DNA of 64,000 nucleotides from Diploscapter coronatus (lineage: Eukaryota; Nematoda; Chromadorea; Rhabditida; Rhabditidae): NCBI GenBank assembly GCA_964036155.1, contig OZ038422.1, positions 66,487,201-66,551,200 of the forward strand. The letters are read 5' to 3'. Both the position numbers and the translations under genes were made by a program. Below the pieces are notes generated by a model that was not told where the DNA came from, searched no databases, and saw nothing but the letters and a program-made list of their open reading frames with translations. Position 1 is the first letter of the stretch. The number at the start of each line of letters is the position of its first letter. Of this stretch, positions 51,201 to 62,739 are shown in pieces.

Positions 51201-52962
51201 AGAAAATTCCTCACCAAATCAAACTTAAAATTTGTTCAAAATGCACAGCGCAGTACCAAGCAAATATCCGAAATCAAAATTTAATGAAGCCCTTTAAAAC
51301 AGCTATAATTTTTCAATTGACAAACCCGCAGAAATGGTGATATGCCCTTAAAGCTGTCGTAGTAAGGGTTTCTGCTCGGTCTGAACTGGTGGGGCATGGG
51401 CCTCGCGGCGGAAAGAGCGATGAGCTCAGTCGTGGAGGGGAGGGATGGTCCGCCTCGCTGCCACGTCTTCTTGGCCATCACGACTGGGCGAGGAGTCATC
51501 GAGATGGACGGATGGGGTCGGTTGCGATATTCCCCCCAGCGAGTGAACGAATTCGACCCCACAGACACAGGCACGTTGTTGCTCGCCACTGTCAGCTGAA
51601 AAATAGAAATTTTTAAAAACCAGAAAATGCCGTCATTTCTCAAGAAACAGAAAGAAGAAAAGGGGAATTTACAAGCGAACAATTGCACAACATCTGCATT
51701 TGCGCAATCGCGCGATCATAGACTTTGAAATATGCTGTTTTCTTGAAAACGACTATTTGAGTATGCATTGCAAGAGAGATGTGTTAGTTTTGACAACAAT
51801 TGCTAGATCAATGCTTACCTGTATGTTGAAACATTCACGAAGCACATGTTTCTTTTCTCCAATCATTTACAAAGCCACGAACTTCAAGAGTATTCAAAAC
51901 TCATTTGACCAACCATGGTGTCATCCGAGTGACTGCTGACGACGGATCGACTGTCCCTCACATCCAGATAAGCCTCCGATGCACAGGCACGTAGCGACTG
52001 GAACGGCTGCAAATTGTTTATTTCTGTAGGAGAAAATATACAAATTCTCCCAGTTCAATTGAAATTTACTTCACTTCTAGAGTCATGGAATAAATTTTTT
52101 TTTCAAAACTCGAACTTCGTTTTAAAATCATAAATCGACAACTATTCGAGATTTTAAAAGTGCAATCGCGAATTGCTTTCAGTCAGAATTTTTGCCTTTT
52201 TGTTTATCCGAAAATTTGCACTATTGGATTTTCAGAGATGCCTTCTTCTATGAAAGAATGGCAATTTCAAAATATGCATCTTTTCGAAAGGCGCAACAAT
52301 ATAATTTTTGAACAACCCTTTTTTTTTCAACTTACCGCTTCCTTGACCCTGGTTCTGATGGGCTGATTGGGCCCGACTGTGAGATTGTCCCATTCCTGTT
52401 CCTGTTGTGTCTGCTGTGCCTTCCCTCTTCTGTAGCTGACATCCTCCTTCAGCTGCAATTCCTCTTCCCCTTCATCCGTAGTCACTGCATTCACAGCCTC
52501 TGCCTGCTCATACTGTAGTGTCTGCAGCAGCACTTCATCCACTGTCTGTCCCGTTTCCTGCCAATCACCCGCTTGATCGTACTGTTCTTGGAGCACTCCC
52601 TGGAAATCACATAAATAGTTTTCGTTATTCCGGAATTTTCTCTATCTTTGGTTTGAAAAATTCATTAGTTCGTGGAATTCTACCTGCCACTCCCAGACTG
52701 CTCTTCTGTCTACATAGTGTTCCTGCCACTGTGCATTGTGCTCTGCCTCTATTTCAGCTGGTTCATCCTCCCAAACAGCATCTCCAGCCTGCGCCTGTCG
52801 TGTCTGCTGCAGCGGTCTCTCCCATTCCCCAGTCTTCTTGACCTCTGTCTGTCCGTTCTGAAGTCCATCTCCCTGAGCTCCCTGCTCTGCTTCTTCATCG
52901 ACAAGCCCTACGTCCTCTTTCTCCCTCACTTGGTCCTTCGTCACGCCATTCGTGCTTTTCAT
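48270..52962 (-). CDS. TatD-family metallo-DNase with long acidic N-terminal region (TATDN2-like)
   Basis: TatD proteins are metal-dependent TIM-barrel nucleases. The catalytic part is encoded by exons 50915-51044, 50488-50576, 50031-50185, 49502-49667, 49120-49216, 48836-48946, 48723-48786 and 48270-48394. Metal ligands are visible in order: the HxH of YVDSHCHLDLIWF, Glu in VAIGECGIDFYR, His in LPVVIHCRSGMID, His in RHCYTGTIQ and Asp in IVLETDAPYFNFG. Upstream exons (51326-51595, about 51900-52012, 52336-52600, 52682-52962) encode a low-complexity part rich in Glu, Gln and Asp (for example TQQEQEWDNLTVGPNQPIRT) and a Ser/Pro/Arg stretch. A long disordered N-terminus with a C-terminal TatD domain is the plan of animal TATDN2. 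The start ATG at 52962 is the first in that exon; a further 5' exon near 54690-54800 (minus) is possible. Introns carry several hairpin elements. Confidence 0.88.
48435..48575. repeat. Inverted-repeat element in a TatD intron
   Basis: The left arm contains TAATCCCCACTAGAACGAGGTG and the right arm, reverse-complemented, CACCCCTATTAGAACGAGATG. They align over about 25 bases, 141 bases end to end. Non-coding. Confidence 0.55.
49393..49461. repeat. Hairpin in a TatD intron
   Basis: GTTACTTTTC at the left and GAAAAGTAAC at the right are exact inverted copies, with further pairing of CTCAC/GCGAG-type stretches inside. 69 bases in all. Confidence 0.6.
50678..50699. repeat. Solo end related to the PA200-intron MITE
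   Basis: CAGACCTAGGCAGACTTTTAG differs at two bases from the inverted right end of the element at 19802-19974 (CAGATCTAGGCAGACTTTCAG). Similarity stops after about 22 bases. It is probably a remnant of the same family. Confidence 0.45.
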
Positions 52963-55900
52963 CCAAAGTTCTGAAAAATCATAATCATCGCGAGAAAACC
53001 TTCAAAATCGAAAAATATTGTATACAAGAAATGGAATGGGGTGGATATTTTAAGATTTGAAATTGATTCAGAGTGAAAGAATACTATTTCTTCGCACTCG
53101 TACGTGAAATGAATAAGAAATCACAAAAGAATGGAGGAATGACAAGTCAGAACTGTTAGAAAGAATCTAAAGGAATGAGAATATTGTAGATTTTCAGAGG
53201 AATAGCAGGCAGAAACTTTTCAAAAATGCATCTCCATGGAAAATTAGCATTCGACTGGCTGACGAATGGCAAATTGAGCGATCGTTTTCATCCATTTGTA
53301 AGAGGAAGACATTTAGAAAGATTTCGATAAGATCGGGTAGATAAAACAAGTAAAATGAGAGAAAGCCTTCTACAACAAGGAAATTTTGTTGACAGAAGAG
53401 TGAGATGCAAAAATTTGGCAGAATTTCTCTAAAATAAATCAAAAGACATTCTCAATATTTTGAAGTGATTCCAATCATTTCGCAAAATTTGTGACATTTT
53501 CAGAACGTAGGACTTTCTCAATAATCAAATAATTATAGAAAAAATAGGCAGAAGATTTTCGAAATGCGAAAATACGATCTGTAAAATGGAGTTTTCTAAT
53601 TCTGCATTTGCGGAACAGTCTATATCGGCATGACTGTCAACATGAGGAAAATGTTCAGACAATGTGAAAACAACAGACAACGAAAACGGAGAGAAAATTG
53701 ACGGAAAATTTTGAAAGTGCTGCCGAGAAACAGTCGAATGATACACAAAGAGTGAGGAAAATTGAGATACGGAGAGAAAGACAGTTGGCCGCATACTTGC
53801 AGAAATTATTCTTTTGCTTTTCGTAATTTTTTTTCTAAAACTTATGCTAATGTTTCGTGAATTTCTTCGTCCCCTTCGCAAATCCCTCGTGAATTTTGAG
53901 ATTTCAAAGTCCGGTGATCGAATTTGTGCTGCTTTTCAGCGGCTACTTTTCTGTGAATGAGCCAGTTCGCTGGCCGGACACTCGCGTAACGAGATAAAAC
54001 ACTTAAATCTGCAGAATTCAAAGGAAAGGAAAAGGTCAGCGGAAAATTGGGAAGAAATAAAGAAACTAGAAAAGTTGAAAGGAATCTTTGGATTTTCGGT
54101 AAAAACTGGTCATAAAAGGGAACCCTTTGGGGAAATAAGTGAAATGTTTATGAAATTTATGATGCAGAAGAGTACGAGATTAATGGCGAGTTCTTGCAAG
54201 AATTGGTTGGAGAAGATACATCAGAGCTGTGAGAATGTTCAGTGGCTTTGGCGAAAAATGTTGAAAGTTTAATAGGGGATATTGGTCCTATAATCGAAGA
54301 TTTTGGTAACATTTTATTTGAAATCAGTTTCATAGATATGGAGTGAGGGGGAATACTAAACATCGACCAGCCGTCGAGAAAAGTCGGCATTCTAAAGGTT
54401 GATGCGAAAGTCATTGAAGTCATTGCAATCTCTACTAAAACTCGCCTGGTTCTTGTTAATTCTACGATTTTTGGTTATCGTTTATAGTATTTTAATGAAC
54501 CCAAAATCTGTAATACAGTAGTCTTAGAACATTTTATCTAGAGATCACTCTTACTATGCACAAAAAATTGATTTTTAGTAGAACTCGGTAAGATTTGCTT
54601 TGACCAAATGCAATAAGCTCACAGAAATCGCACTAGATTCGCCATTGGTTCCAAAAGTTCGGGGATAGTCTCGATAAATAAAATTCACCTCGAACTGCAG
54701 AGCCTGTAGCAGACGAACGGTTTGCTGGAGTCAAGAGTCGAGCAAGTCTGACAGCGGAGTTGAGTGCGATGCGCCTCCGAGCGGAAGGAGCTCTGAAATT
54801 GAATGTGCAAGAAAACTGGCATGGGAATTGAAAAAAACTACCTTCGTCGATGAACAGAAGGAATCATGTGCAAATTCGTCTGTTATTCTCTCGTCACGAC
54901 GAAGTCTGTAGCTAGTTCACTTGTGAAACAGAAAATGCAGTGTTCAGTTTCACAGGATTTCGAAATCGTTCCCGCGTTCGTCCCGAATGCGGCCCGAATG
55001 CGGGAGGAACGAGGAACGCGGCCCGAACGGGGGAATTTCTCTCTGTGTTTTCTCTGTGCAAGCAGTGATTTCTTATCGCACAATATCACGGTTATTAATA
55101 ATCGGAAGCAAACGTCATTTATATGTTCATCTCATTTGCACGAAATTAAAATGGGATGAGTATAGCGTAGTTTGACGCTAGTGGAAATGAAGGTTAAATT
55201 TTGAAGAAGTCTGCTCAGGATTACGGTTATCGATTTTTCCTCTTTTCACGTGTCCCTAATTTTATCTGTACCGATTGTTAATAAGCATGAAACAGTACAA
55301 TCAAGCTATTCTTTCTGCTTTGATTGAAGGCTAGCAGAAAAACCAAGCAGAATCGTGAAAAATTCGAAGATGAATGGGTAAAAAGTGCAACGAGCAACGA
55401 AACAGAACCTTCGACTTTCGATAAACAAAGCGATGGTGATTGGTAGAGTTTGTGCAGACCAAACGAAAAATGCAAGAATTATCGATTGCTGGAATTGTGA
55501 CCATTGCTTGTATGTAGAATTTGAGTCATTGCAGACAGAAAATGGATGGCACAGGAAAATGATCGGGACAGAATGGGGGCACAAATTACAGTACCGACTG
55601 CGAAAGAGTGGCAAAAAAAACTTATCTTCCTAATGCTATCTCGGCTTGGCATCAAAATATGCTTCACTGCAAAACTTCGTCAAACTCTCTTTGGAAAGCG
55701 TGTCTCCCTCGCTTCGCACCATTATAGTCGCTGATTAACGAATTTCCCCCCATCACAATCATGTTATCCCGTCTTTGAAATTCTAGATAGACGACGATGA
55801 ATAAAATTTTTTAATTCGATATTTAAATGGAAAACTTTATTCTATTCTACAAGAAATATTATATACACCAATTACATTTTCAAAAAATAAATAAATAAAA

Positions 55901-56112
55901 TGATAAAAAATGAATCAAATGTTGAATGATATATCATGAAAAATCAATGATAGATTTTATTAAAGCTTCTAAAAAAATGCTCTGTATAATATATTTACCA
56001 AAAATTAAACTGATAAATGCTGAAAATGGCCATGAAAATTTTGAAAGAAGAGCATATTTTCCAGCAACTACTCTACACAGAAGAAATTATTGCAAGCTAT
56101 CTTAATGAAATG
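52963..56112. other. Intergenic block upstream of TatD and downstream of the GTPase gene
   Basis: 3.1 kb. Plus strand purine-rich at about 53040-53800 and 54000-54100. A minus-strand exon-like stretch at about 54696-54793 runs from a TTTCAG acceptor to CGAG|GTGAAT and is GC-richer; it may be a 5' UTR exon of the TatD gene. A short GC-rich patch at 54968-55036 contains a tandem repeat. No other gene is recognisable. Confidence 0.45.
54982..55003. repeat. Two perfect tandem copies of CCCGAATGCGG in a GC-rich patch
   Basis: Copies at 54982-54992 and 54993-55003, inside about 70 bases of GC-rich sequence with further CGTTCGTCCCG / GAACGCGGCCCGAACG relatives. It stands out strongly from the AT-rich surroundings and lies upstream of the TatD gene, so it may be a promoter element. 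Function is not known. Confidence 0.6.
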
Positions 56113-59100
56113 TCATCTAATAACTTTTAGCATTCCTAAAAGTACAGCTCCAACTCTTACTCCAGCTCCAGCAATAGCTGCACCAGCTTCAGACGCAGCA
56201 ACTACGGGAGCAGCAGCAGCAACACCCACTCCCACCGCAATTCCTGTCAATAGACCCACTCCCTGTCTTTTGAAGAAGTTTATCCAACTCGCGTTCTTCC
56301 TTTCTTCGGCCTTAGAAATGTTTCTTCTGGCCGAATCAGCAACTTTCTGAAATGTACAGGATGGTCGCGCTATTTTTAACACTTATTTTTTGAATAATTT
56401 TTTCCGATCATTTGTAAAACTCGTGATCTCGTGAATTCGTTACATGCCAAAGAATATGGAATAGATGGAGGGTTGGAGTAGGCTAGAATATCTCCACACT
56501 CTCGCATATCACGAAGTCGCGAGGTCACAAGTTTTACAAATGATCGAAAAAAATATTCAAGAAATAAGTACTAAAATAACGTGGACCACTCGATTGCTCT
56601 AAATCGAACAATTAGATTAAGAAAAGTCTTGTGAACTCTAATAACAACGTCATAAGTGGAAAACGGAAGACAATTCAAAGTTTAACGTCACAAGACTTTT
56701 AGTCAACCAAATATTTCCATAATATCCTACTCCCATGCATAAATCGAAAAAGGCGTTTGCGCGATCATCTCCGATAGGATTAGGTCTGATGTGGGCTGTG
56801 TTTCCTTTATAATTGACAATTGCATCTGACTAAATATTAAATTTTTTCTTAAACGCAAAATTCTAACTTACTTTTAGTGTATCATAAAAAATCTCAAATT
56901 CCTTGCTATCTTTGAATCCAGGACCGTTTTTAAGTCTCTTTCCAAGTATTTCCATACAACGCTCCGATTCTTTTCGTAGTTCTCCACAACAAAACAGCTC
57001 GTCATGAATCTATATTTAAATGTGGCATTGATGTAAATTTATAATTATCACTTTTGAAATGTCTCGTGGATCTGGCAATTCGTCACTGTTGCATGAACTT
57101 ACAAGGCTCTAAAATTTTTCGATAGCTAAATCAAAAATAAATTATTTAATACCGTTAAAAGGTTAGTGAATATTGGCCCAGTAAGGTGACCATCATTAAT
57201 TCTTTTCGGACAGTCCTTTATAAAGTTAACAGTCGTTTCAACCAGTTCTTTGACATATTCCAGGAAATCATCATCAATGTCTAAAGATGCATGTATTATT
57301 TTTAGAGAGCGCAAATGCATTTTGAAAATACATGATGTGCTAATGTATGCTATTTAATCTCGAAAAGTCTATTTTTACGGTTAATTTCAGCTTCAGCTCA
57401 CCATTCCCTTAGCCAATACTATTTCGTTAGTTTACTACTCTACCACTGGTTTGATCACCGTTTATCTCACCTTTAATTCTTTTATCTCTAAGTAAATTAT
57501 TGACGACGAGTTTTCCAGGATGAGGCAGCAACGAGCAGCGACGATTTGGAAAGGCCATACGAATTTTTTCTCGGACTCGCTTGTTGTCTTCATTGGTATT
57601 CTAAAATCATTAGAATTTTCGCAGCAAAAAATAATTGGTGTCGTTTGATTTTTAACAATTTTAAACCTGGAAGGTGCGGTCCAAATATTTAGCTCCTCCA
57701 GAATTTCCATATTCGTTCCCATGTTCAAAATCACGAACGACAAACATTAGTTCCTATAAAATAAATATTTCTTTGATCAAATGGCGATGCAAGATTATCA
57801 GGATGATTATACTCACAGCTAGTAAATTTCGTGCCTGTTGATCATTGTTAGAAACTGCTTGACTATACTCCGTGAAGTTCTGCAGAACTTGAAGATCTAT
57901 TTCTTGAATGTCTCTCAACACATTGTACATCTGAAACTGCCCATGACACTTTTATCGAACCATTCTATTAGATTTATTATTGAAGGAAATTTTCCTACGC
58001 TAAAATTGTTATAGACCATTTTGGAAGAATAAAATTAGTGAGTTTTTGGCTAAAATCAGTAAATATTTTTTATGGTTGTATCTTTGAACACCTGGGCCCG
58101 TACTAAATCCCAAAAAAGGAGGAGCGAACTTCCCATAAACTAATGTGGGGTCAGTACGGATCCTGAATGTTCACAATTTTCGAAGATCATTCCATCGCAA
58201 AAAGTGTGAGGTACTGCAGTTTTATCCACGACTATAAGATTCGCGGTTTATTTTTTTTTAGAATTATCAAGATAGATCATTTTCAAAAGAGGATTTTCAA
58301 GTCTGGAAGCCGTTCGATATTGCATATCTAACCAATTCAAATGAAACCGAAATTTCTTCAAGTCAAGTGGAATTATTTCCTTTCAATAATAAACCTAATT
58401 GAGCTTTAGTCTTTAATGTAACCTGCATAGATGAGAATAGTGTTGATATGGCGAATATGGAATTGTCAGATTTGGAGTTTGCTTGTTTGTCAAATGTTCC
58501 TTCCGTGTCAAGAAGAACAATGGAGATCTATAAAAGAAGGTGAATGTTCGGAAACTATCGTAAATAATTCTATATACATTCTGTTCATGACTGTTTTTGA
58601 TTACGAATGGTCTGCGATACATATTAATTCCTTGAGTCTCTCTGTCATCTCCTTGTCTCCAAACGAACCCACTCAACGGTTCATCGTTATGCAGCCAATC
58701 GAGTGGTACCATTTCTCCAGCTAGAAATTCTCAAATCGTTGAATAAAAGACTTTTTAGTTAATAAATTAAAATAGTGGTGAGGTCTATGTGAAAACTTAT
58801 TCATAAGATTCGATTTTATAGTTTCTTTTCTGGTATTAGAATTTGGATTTCAACACCGAATTTTCAATTGAGACATCGAACAAACCTAAGGATGAGAATT
58901 TTGATATATTCCAAGCATCCAAGCATATGGGCGTTAAACTTTAAAGGTATATAGAGTTTACTGTTGTCTTACTTCTATAGCTCTATATAGCACCCATATG
59001 CTTGCAACGTTTCAGAATTTTAAGTAGATGATAATCAGACTTGAGAAGACTTTCAGTTAGGATGAAAAAATTTCGAGGGAGATGTTCAAAAGTTAGACGT

Positions 59101-59650
59101 TGCATATGATCGCTTCGTTGAAAATGCAAAGGTAGCTGCGCAATCGATCGATGATGAAATTTATTCTTCGTAAAAATTATAGGGGTACTGCCAGAGACAA
59201 TCTGACTGAAGTTCTCCTAGATCTGACGATAATAGTTCATTTTTTATTAATAGAAACACTCGATTTGATAAATTTTACCATCTCTTTTCTCTTTCCATGT
59301 CAAATATCGAACGAAAAAGTTGAGCAGGAAGCTTTTGCCTCTTCGAGCGTTACCGACAATGCTCAGAATGGATATCTGAAAATGAGTTTAAATTATTAAT
59401 CTCAGCAATAATAGTAATTTTGTTACTTTTGTGCCTTTCACTTTCTCATTAGCAAATATCTCTTCTAATTGATTAGCATCATCCACTTGGAATTTCGTTT
59501 TGTTGTCATCATTAATTACCGACACCAATTTTACTGTCAGATCAATTGTTGGTTCGTAGACAGGATTAACAAAACTCCGTCTATAGAACTAAAATCAAGA
59601 AGTTTAAATACCTATGAAGAAAATAATTGAAAGTGGCATACCTCTCCCAT
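56113..59650 (-). CDS. Atlastin/GBP-type dynamin-like GTPase with Gly/Ala-rich hydrophobic C-terminus
   Basis: GB1/RHD3-type GTPases fuse or remodel membranes (atlastins act on the ER). A short first exon (MGE, ATG 59650) is followed by VDDANQLEEIFANEKVKG and then the P-loop SIVGNARRGKSFLLNFFVRY. Next come WLHNDEPLSGFVWRQGDDRE, the switch II block VLLDTEGTFD, IFAISTLFSSMQMYNVLRDI, and the guanine-specificity Arg-Asp in LMFVVRDFEHGNEYGNSGGA. Then FPNRRCSLLPHPGKLVV follows, with IDDDFLEYVKELVETTVNF, which matches the end of the atlastin G domain, and a helical middle part. The last exon (56113-56346) encodes SWINFFKRQGVGLLTGIAVG and then an uninterrupted Gly/Ala/Val stretch to VLLGMLKVIR. Typical atlastins have two separate membrane helices there; this glycine-rich tail differs. 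About 14 exons. Direct membrane insertion is inferred, not shown. Confidence 0.87.
58094..58163. repeat. Short hairpin in a GTPase-gene intron
   Basis: GGGCCCGTACTAAATCCC at the left pairs with the inverse of GGGGTCAGTACGGATCC at the right. 70 bases in total, non-coding. Confidence 0.5.
58917..59003. repeat. Hairpin in a GTPase-gene intron
   Basis: CAAGCATATGGGCG at the left and CACCCATATGCTTG at the right are inverted copies, with TATATAGAG / CTCTATATA as an inner pair. Length about 87 bases. Confidence 0.65.
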
Positions 59651-61443
59651 TGAGCCTAAAAATCTAGAAATCGATGAGGTTTATAAAAAGCCGCAACTAG
59701 TACTGATAAAGCTGAAAAGAATTGATATAATAATCAAAAATAAACTTCGAAAGCGAGTCACGAGTTTATAGTATTAATATTCGTCAGCAGGTGAAATATT
59801 ATGACCTAATAAGGGTGCGTACAAAGCCGGCTCTGCTCGAGCAAGTAGAAAAAATAGTATGCGAAAGTGAGAAACAAAAAGAGCATGCCTCTCATTTTCG
59901 CATACTATTTTTCTGCTTGCTCGAGCCGAGCCGGCTCTGTACGCACCCATAGAAGACTATGAACTACCGAAGAATTTCTCGTTCTTTTTTCATTTCTATC
60001 ATTGTATCATTTTCAACTCATTTTTTAATTAATCCTTCGACGTTGATCTTATGAAATCGAGCATTCTCATTTTCAGTCCTCCATTTGTTCATTCCATGAT
60101 GAGTAGATTTCATCAGGCCGCGTTTCGAGTTGCGAAACGAGTCCTTGCCCTGCGGCTGGTGCAGCGGAGCTTCATATTCAGGTACTAATTACGAGAGTAA
60201 TGCCTAGATCGAGAATGGCTATATAGGGAGTATAATATGAAAGAGCAGGGATGAAATGGATCTTTCTTCCTCGTTTCCCTCTATTTTTACCTAATTCGTG
60301 GTTCTCTGTGCCACACTCTTTCGCCTCGTTCCCTTTTTCATGTAACCCTAGAGACAAGGGCAGAACTCAGTGAGATGGAACGAGAAGGGAGGGGAAAAGG
60401 TTAGAGAGTGGTGACAAGCGGAGGGGAGCTTGACCAGCGGATGAAATATTAGCATATTGCAAAGGGAGAAACAAGAGGTAGTCAAATTGCTGCATGCCTA
60501 GATGCAAATGGAAATGCACAGTTGATTGAAGAGTTTCAATTTGCAATATTCAATTGCAAACAAATAGTGAGAATTTGTTATCTTGATCAGTATCCTGTGA
60601 TCTGCATCCCACTTTCCGCACACATACACACATCCATTCGCGATCTCTACCCAGTTTCTGCACAATCAAATACCGTTTATGCAGAAACTAGCTGTTATTA
60701 CAATTGAATGCGAGTGGAGAGTGAATGAAGATCACGAAAAGTCATCCTGACCTTAGCTTTGGTTTTTAATCCTGCAAAAGCCACTTCTCAGAAACAGCTG
60801 AAAACCTCTAGAAGCATTATCAGAAGGATTTTCATTCTTGATTGAAATTGAAATTCATTTCCAAATCACATCATGCCTTTCTAATCAACCTTCATGCTTC
60901 AAAGTCCCTTCTCATCTCAGAATTCCCCAATCTATCTGTCAGTTGCAGTTTCATCAGTTTGCTTTATTGTCTTTCTCCTCTCTTCTCATCTCATTCATTA
61001 ACCCCGTCCTTCATTGTTTTCATTCCATTTTCTACAACAGCTTGCATCTCCCCTCTCCATGCTCTTGCCACGCCCATTTACGGGTTCTCGTACCCATTCC
61101 CTTCCCTCCCTCTTCCCTCTCTGCTCTCTCCATCTGTCTCTACAATTCTCATTCCAGCTAGCCAAGTACCACCACATTGTTACCACTCCAGAGGCTACCA
61201 ATTGACACTTTGTTTCTTTTCTGCTTTGTTTGTCCTGAGATTTGGGAATTTAGCAACATTTTTATTCTCAGCATTTTTTTCACGATAATCAAAATGACAA
61301 TATCAAACTTTTCTATATTTCCTCCATGTCTTTAACTCTGAAGATCATCTTTTATATTTTTAGAAAAAAAACTTTTTCCAGATTTCATCTCAATTCCACC
61401 CATGCCATCTCCAACTTGAGAGCCAATATCCTGCTCTCCAAAA
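59651..61443. other. Intergenic region between divergent GTPase and cadherin genes
   Basis: 1.8 kb. An exon-like stretch at 60077-60181 (+) has a TTTCAG acceptor, two ATGs (60096, 60099), 28 Arg-rich codons starting MMSRFHQAAFRVAKRVLALR and an AG|GTACTA donor. It could be an upstream exon of the cadherin gene or belong to an unseen gene. From about 60840 to 61440 the plus strand is pyrimidine-rich, directly upstream of the cadherin start. Confidence 0.45.
59813..59948. mobile_element. Near-perfect 136-bp palindromic MITE-like element
   Basis: Both arms begin GGGTGCGTACA and continue AGCCGGCTC and GCTCGAGCAAG, then AAATAGTATGCGAAA. They match at roughly 56 of 62 bases, with a loop of about 12 bases. 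It has no coding capacity. Flanks do not show a clear target duplication. Confidence 0.8.
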
Positions 61444-62739
61444 ATGACCATCACTCATTTCCTGGTCGTTTCTGTCTTGGTCCTGTCCTGCCAAGCAGCC
61501 TGTCTCCTTCCATCAGCTAACGAAGTCTCGTGGCTCCCAACAAGCGCAGCTCCCTGTGTTCATCCTGGACAACCACTTCTGAAACTCGGAGGAAATGATA
61601 CTGCTGAATCAGGAAGATCAACTTCGGAAGCATTGCAAATTCGTTCTCCATTCGTCTCGTACGATTCTCCCTACTTCTTCGCTTCTCAACGACTCTGCTT
61701 CTACGATGCTCCTGTTCAGGTAGACAACAATTCTTTTTTCGTGCAATTTTGCTGTGAAAAATTACCGATGCAGAAAACTTCACATTTCTAGGCGAAATTC
61801 TTTCTACTGTGAAGGATTTTGAGCTTTCTGTAAAATTTATGTCCCATGCAAATTATTGATGTTTCCTAAAAAATATCATATTTCAGATTCCATTCGAATA
61901 CTTCTGCGATGAAGAAAACGAGAAGGAATGGCGACACTCGCTTCTGTTCATCGGACATCCGACATACTCGACGCAGCAACAGAAGAGCAGAAGGGTCAAA
62001 CGATTTTTGAGACGAAGGAATCCACTCTCTTCTGTCATCCACTTTCAACAGGAAAAGTAAGAATTTAAAAAAAAAATATATATATATTCTTCTTTTCAGT
62101 TGTTTTTTGTTTAATTTTCGTAATGAATCTGATACCGATGTCAATGTAAACACTGATCGCATTGTCATGAAGCTGTACTCTAAAATGAGTATTTCTTGAA
62201 TTTTTAATGAAGAATACATCTTTCAGTTACCTGAAAGAAATGCCCGAAGACAGCCCAGTCGATAGCCCAATTGTGACAGTCAAAGCGATCCACGCTTCGG
62301 GAGCAGCCTTGTACTACTCGATGATGGCTTCTCAGGACTCCAGATCCCAGAATGTCTTCTCGCTTGATACGGTAATGTTTTTTTTATCAAGTCGAATGCT
62401 AAAAATCTTAGATTTATTTTTATCATTTACTTTTCGAGAAAGAATAGAGAGATGTGTTGTGACACATGCGCGATGAACCAAAAATGTATCTTTGACAATT
62501 CAAAAGTTATTTTTCATTTTGAGTTTTTTAATCTTCAGATGTCCGGCGAAATCCGCTTGGCTAAGTCTCTGGATCGGGAAGTCCTTGACAAGCACGTGCT
62601 GAAAGTGACTGCCTACGAGAGGACGGATCCGACAGTGTCTGGCAGCACGACAGTCACTGTGGAAGTGAGAGATGTGCAGGACAACAGTCCCATCTTCGAG
62701 AGGAACAGCTATTTTGCCGACATCAGGGAGGATGCACCG
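61444..62739 (+). CDS. fmi-1: Flamingo/CELSR-type seven-pass cadherin, N-terminal part (continues beyond the window)
   Basis: Flamingo/CELSR proteins are adhesion GPCR cadherins of planar polarity and axon guidance. Exons 61444-61719, 61887-62056, 62227-62371 and 62539-62739 are in one frame. Start 61444 gives a signal peptide (MTITHFLVVSVLVLSCQAAC). A prodomain-like region ends in the basic furin-type site SRRVKRFLRRRN. The first cadherin repeat follows: NYLKEMPEDSPVDSPIVTVK, then SMMASQDSRSQNVFSLD, GEIRLAKSLDREVLDKHVLK and EVRDVQDNSPIFERNSYF, with the calcium-binding DRE and DxNDxxP-like motifs. The SRSxxxFSxD and SGxIR block is specific to CELSR/Flamingo first repeats. The next repeat begins FADIREDAPVG at the last donor. 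It is divergent from the GTPase gene. An upstream 5' exon at 60077-60181 is possible. Confidence 0.85.

Noticed and set aside
58431..58520. Apparent frame change in the GTPase gene between DTEGTFD and IFAIST
   Set aside because: Re-reading the bases shows DKQ followed in the same frame by ANSKSDNSIFAIST; the exon is continuous and there is no lesion.
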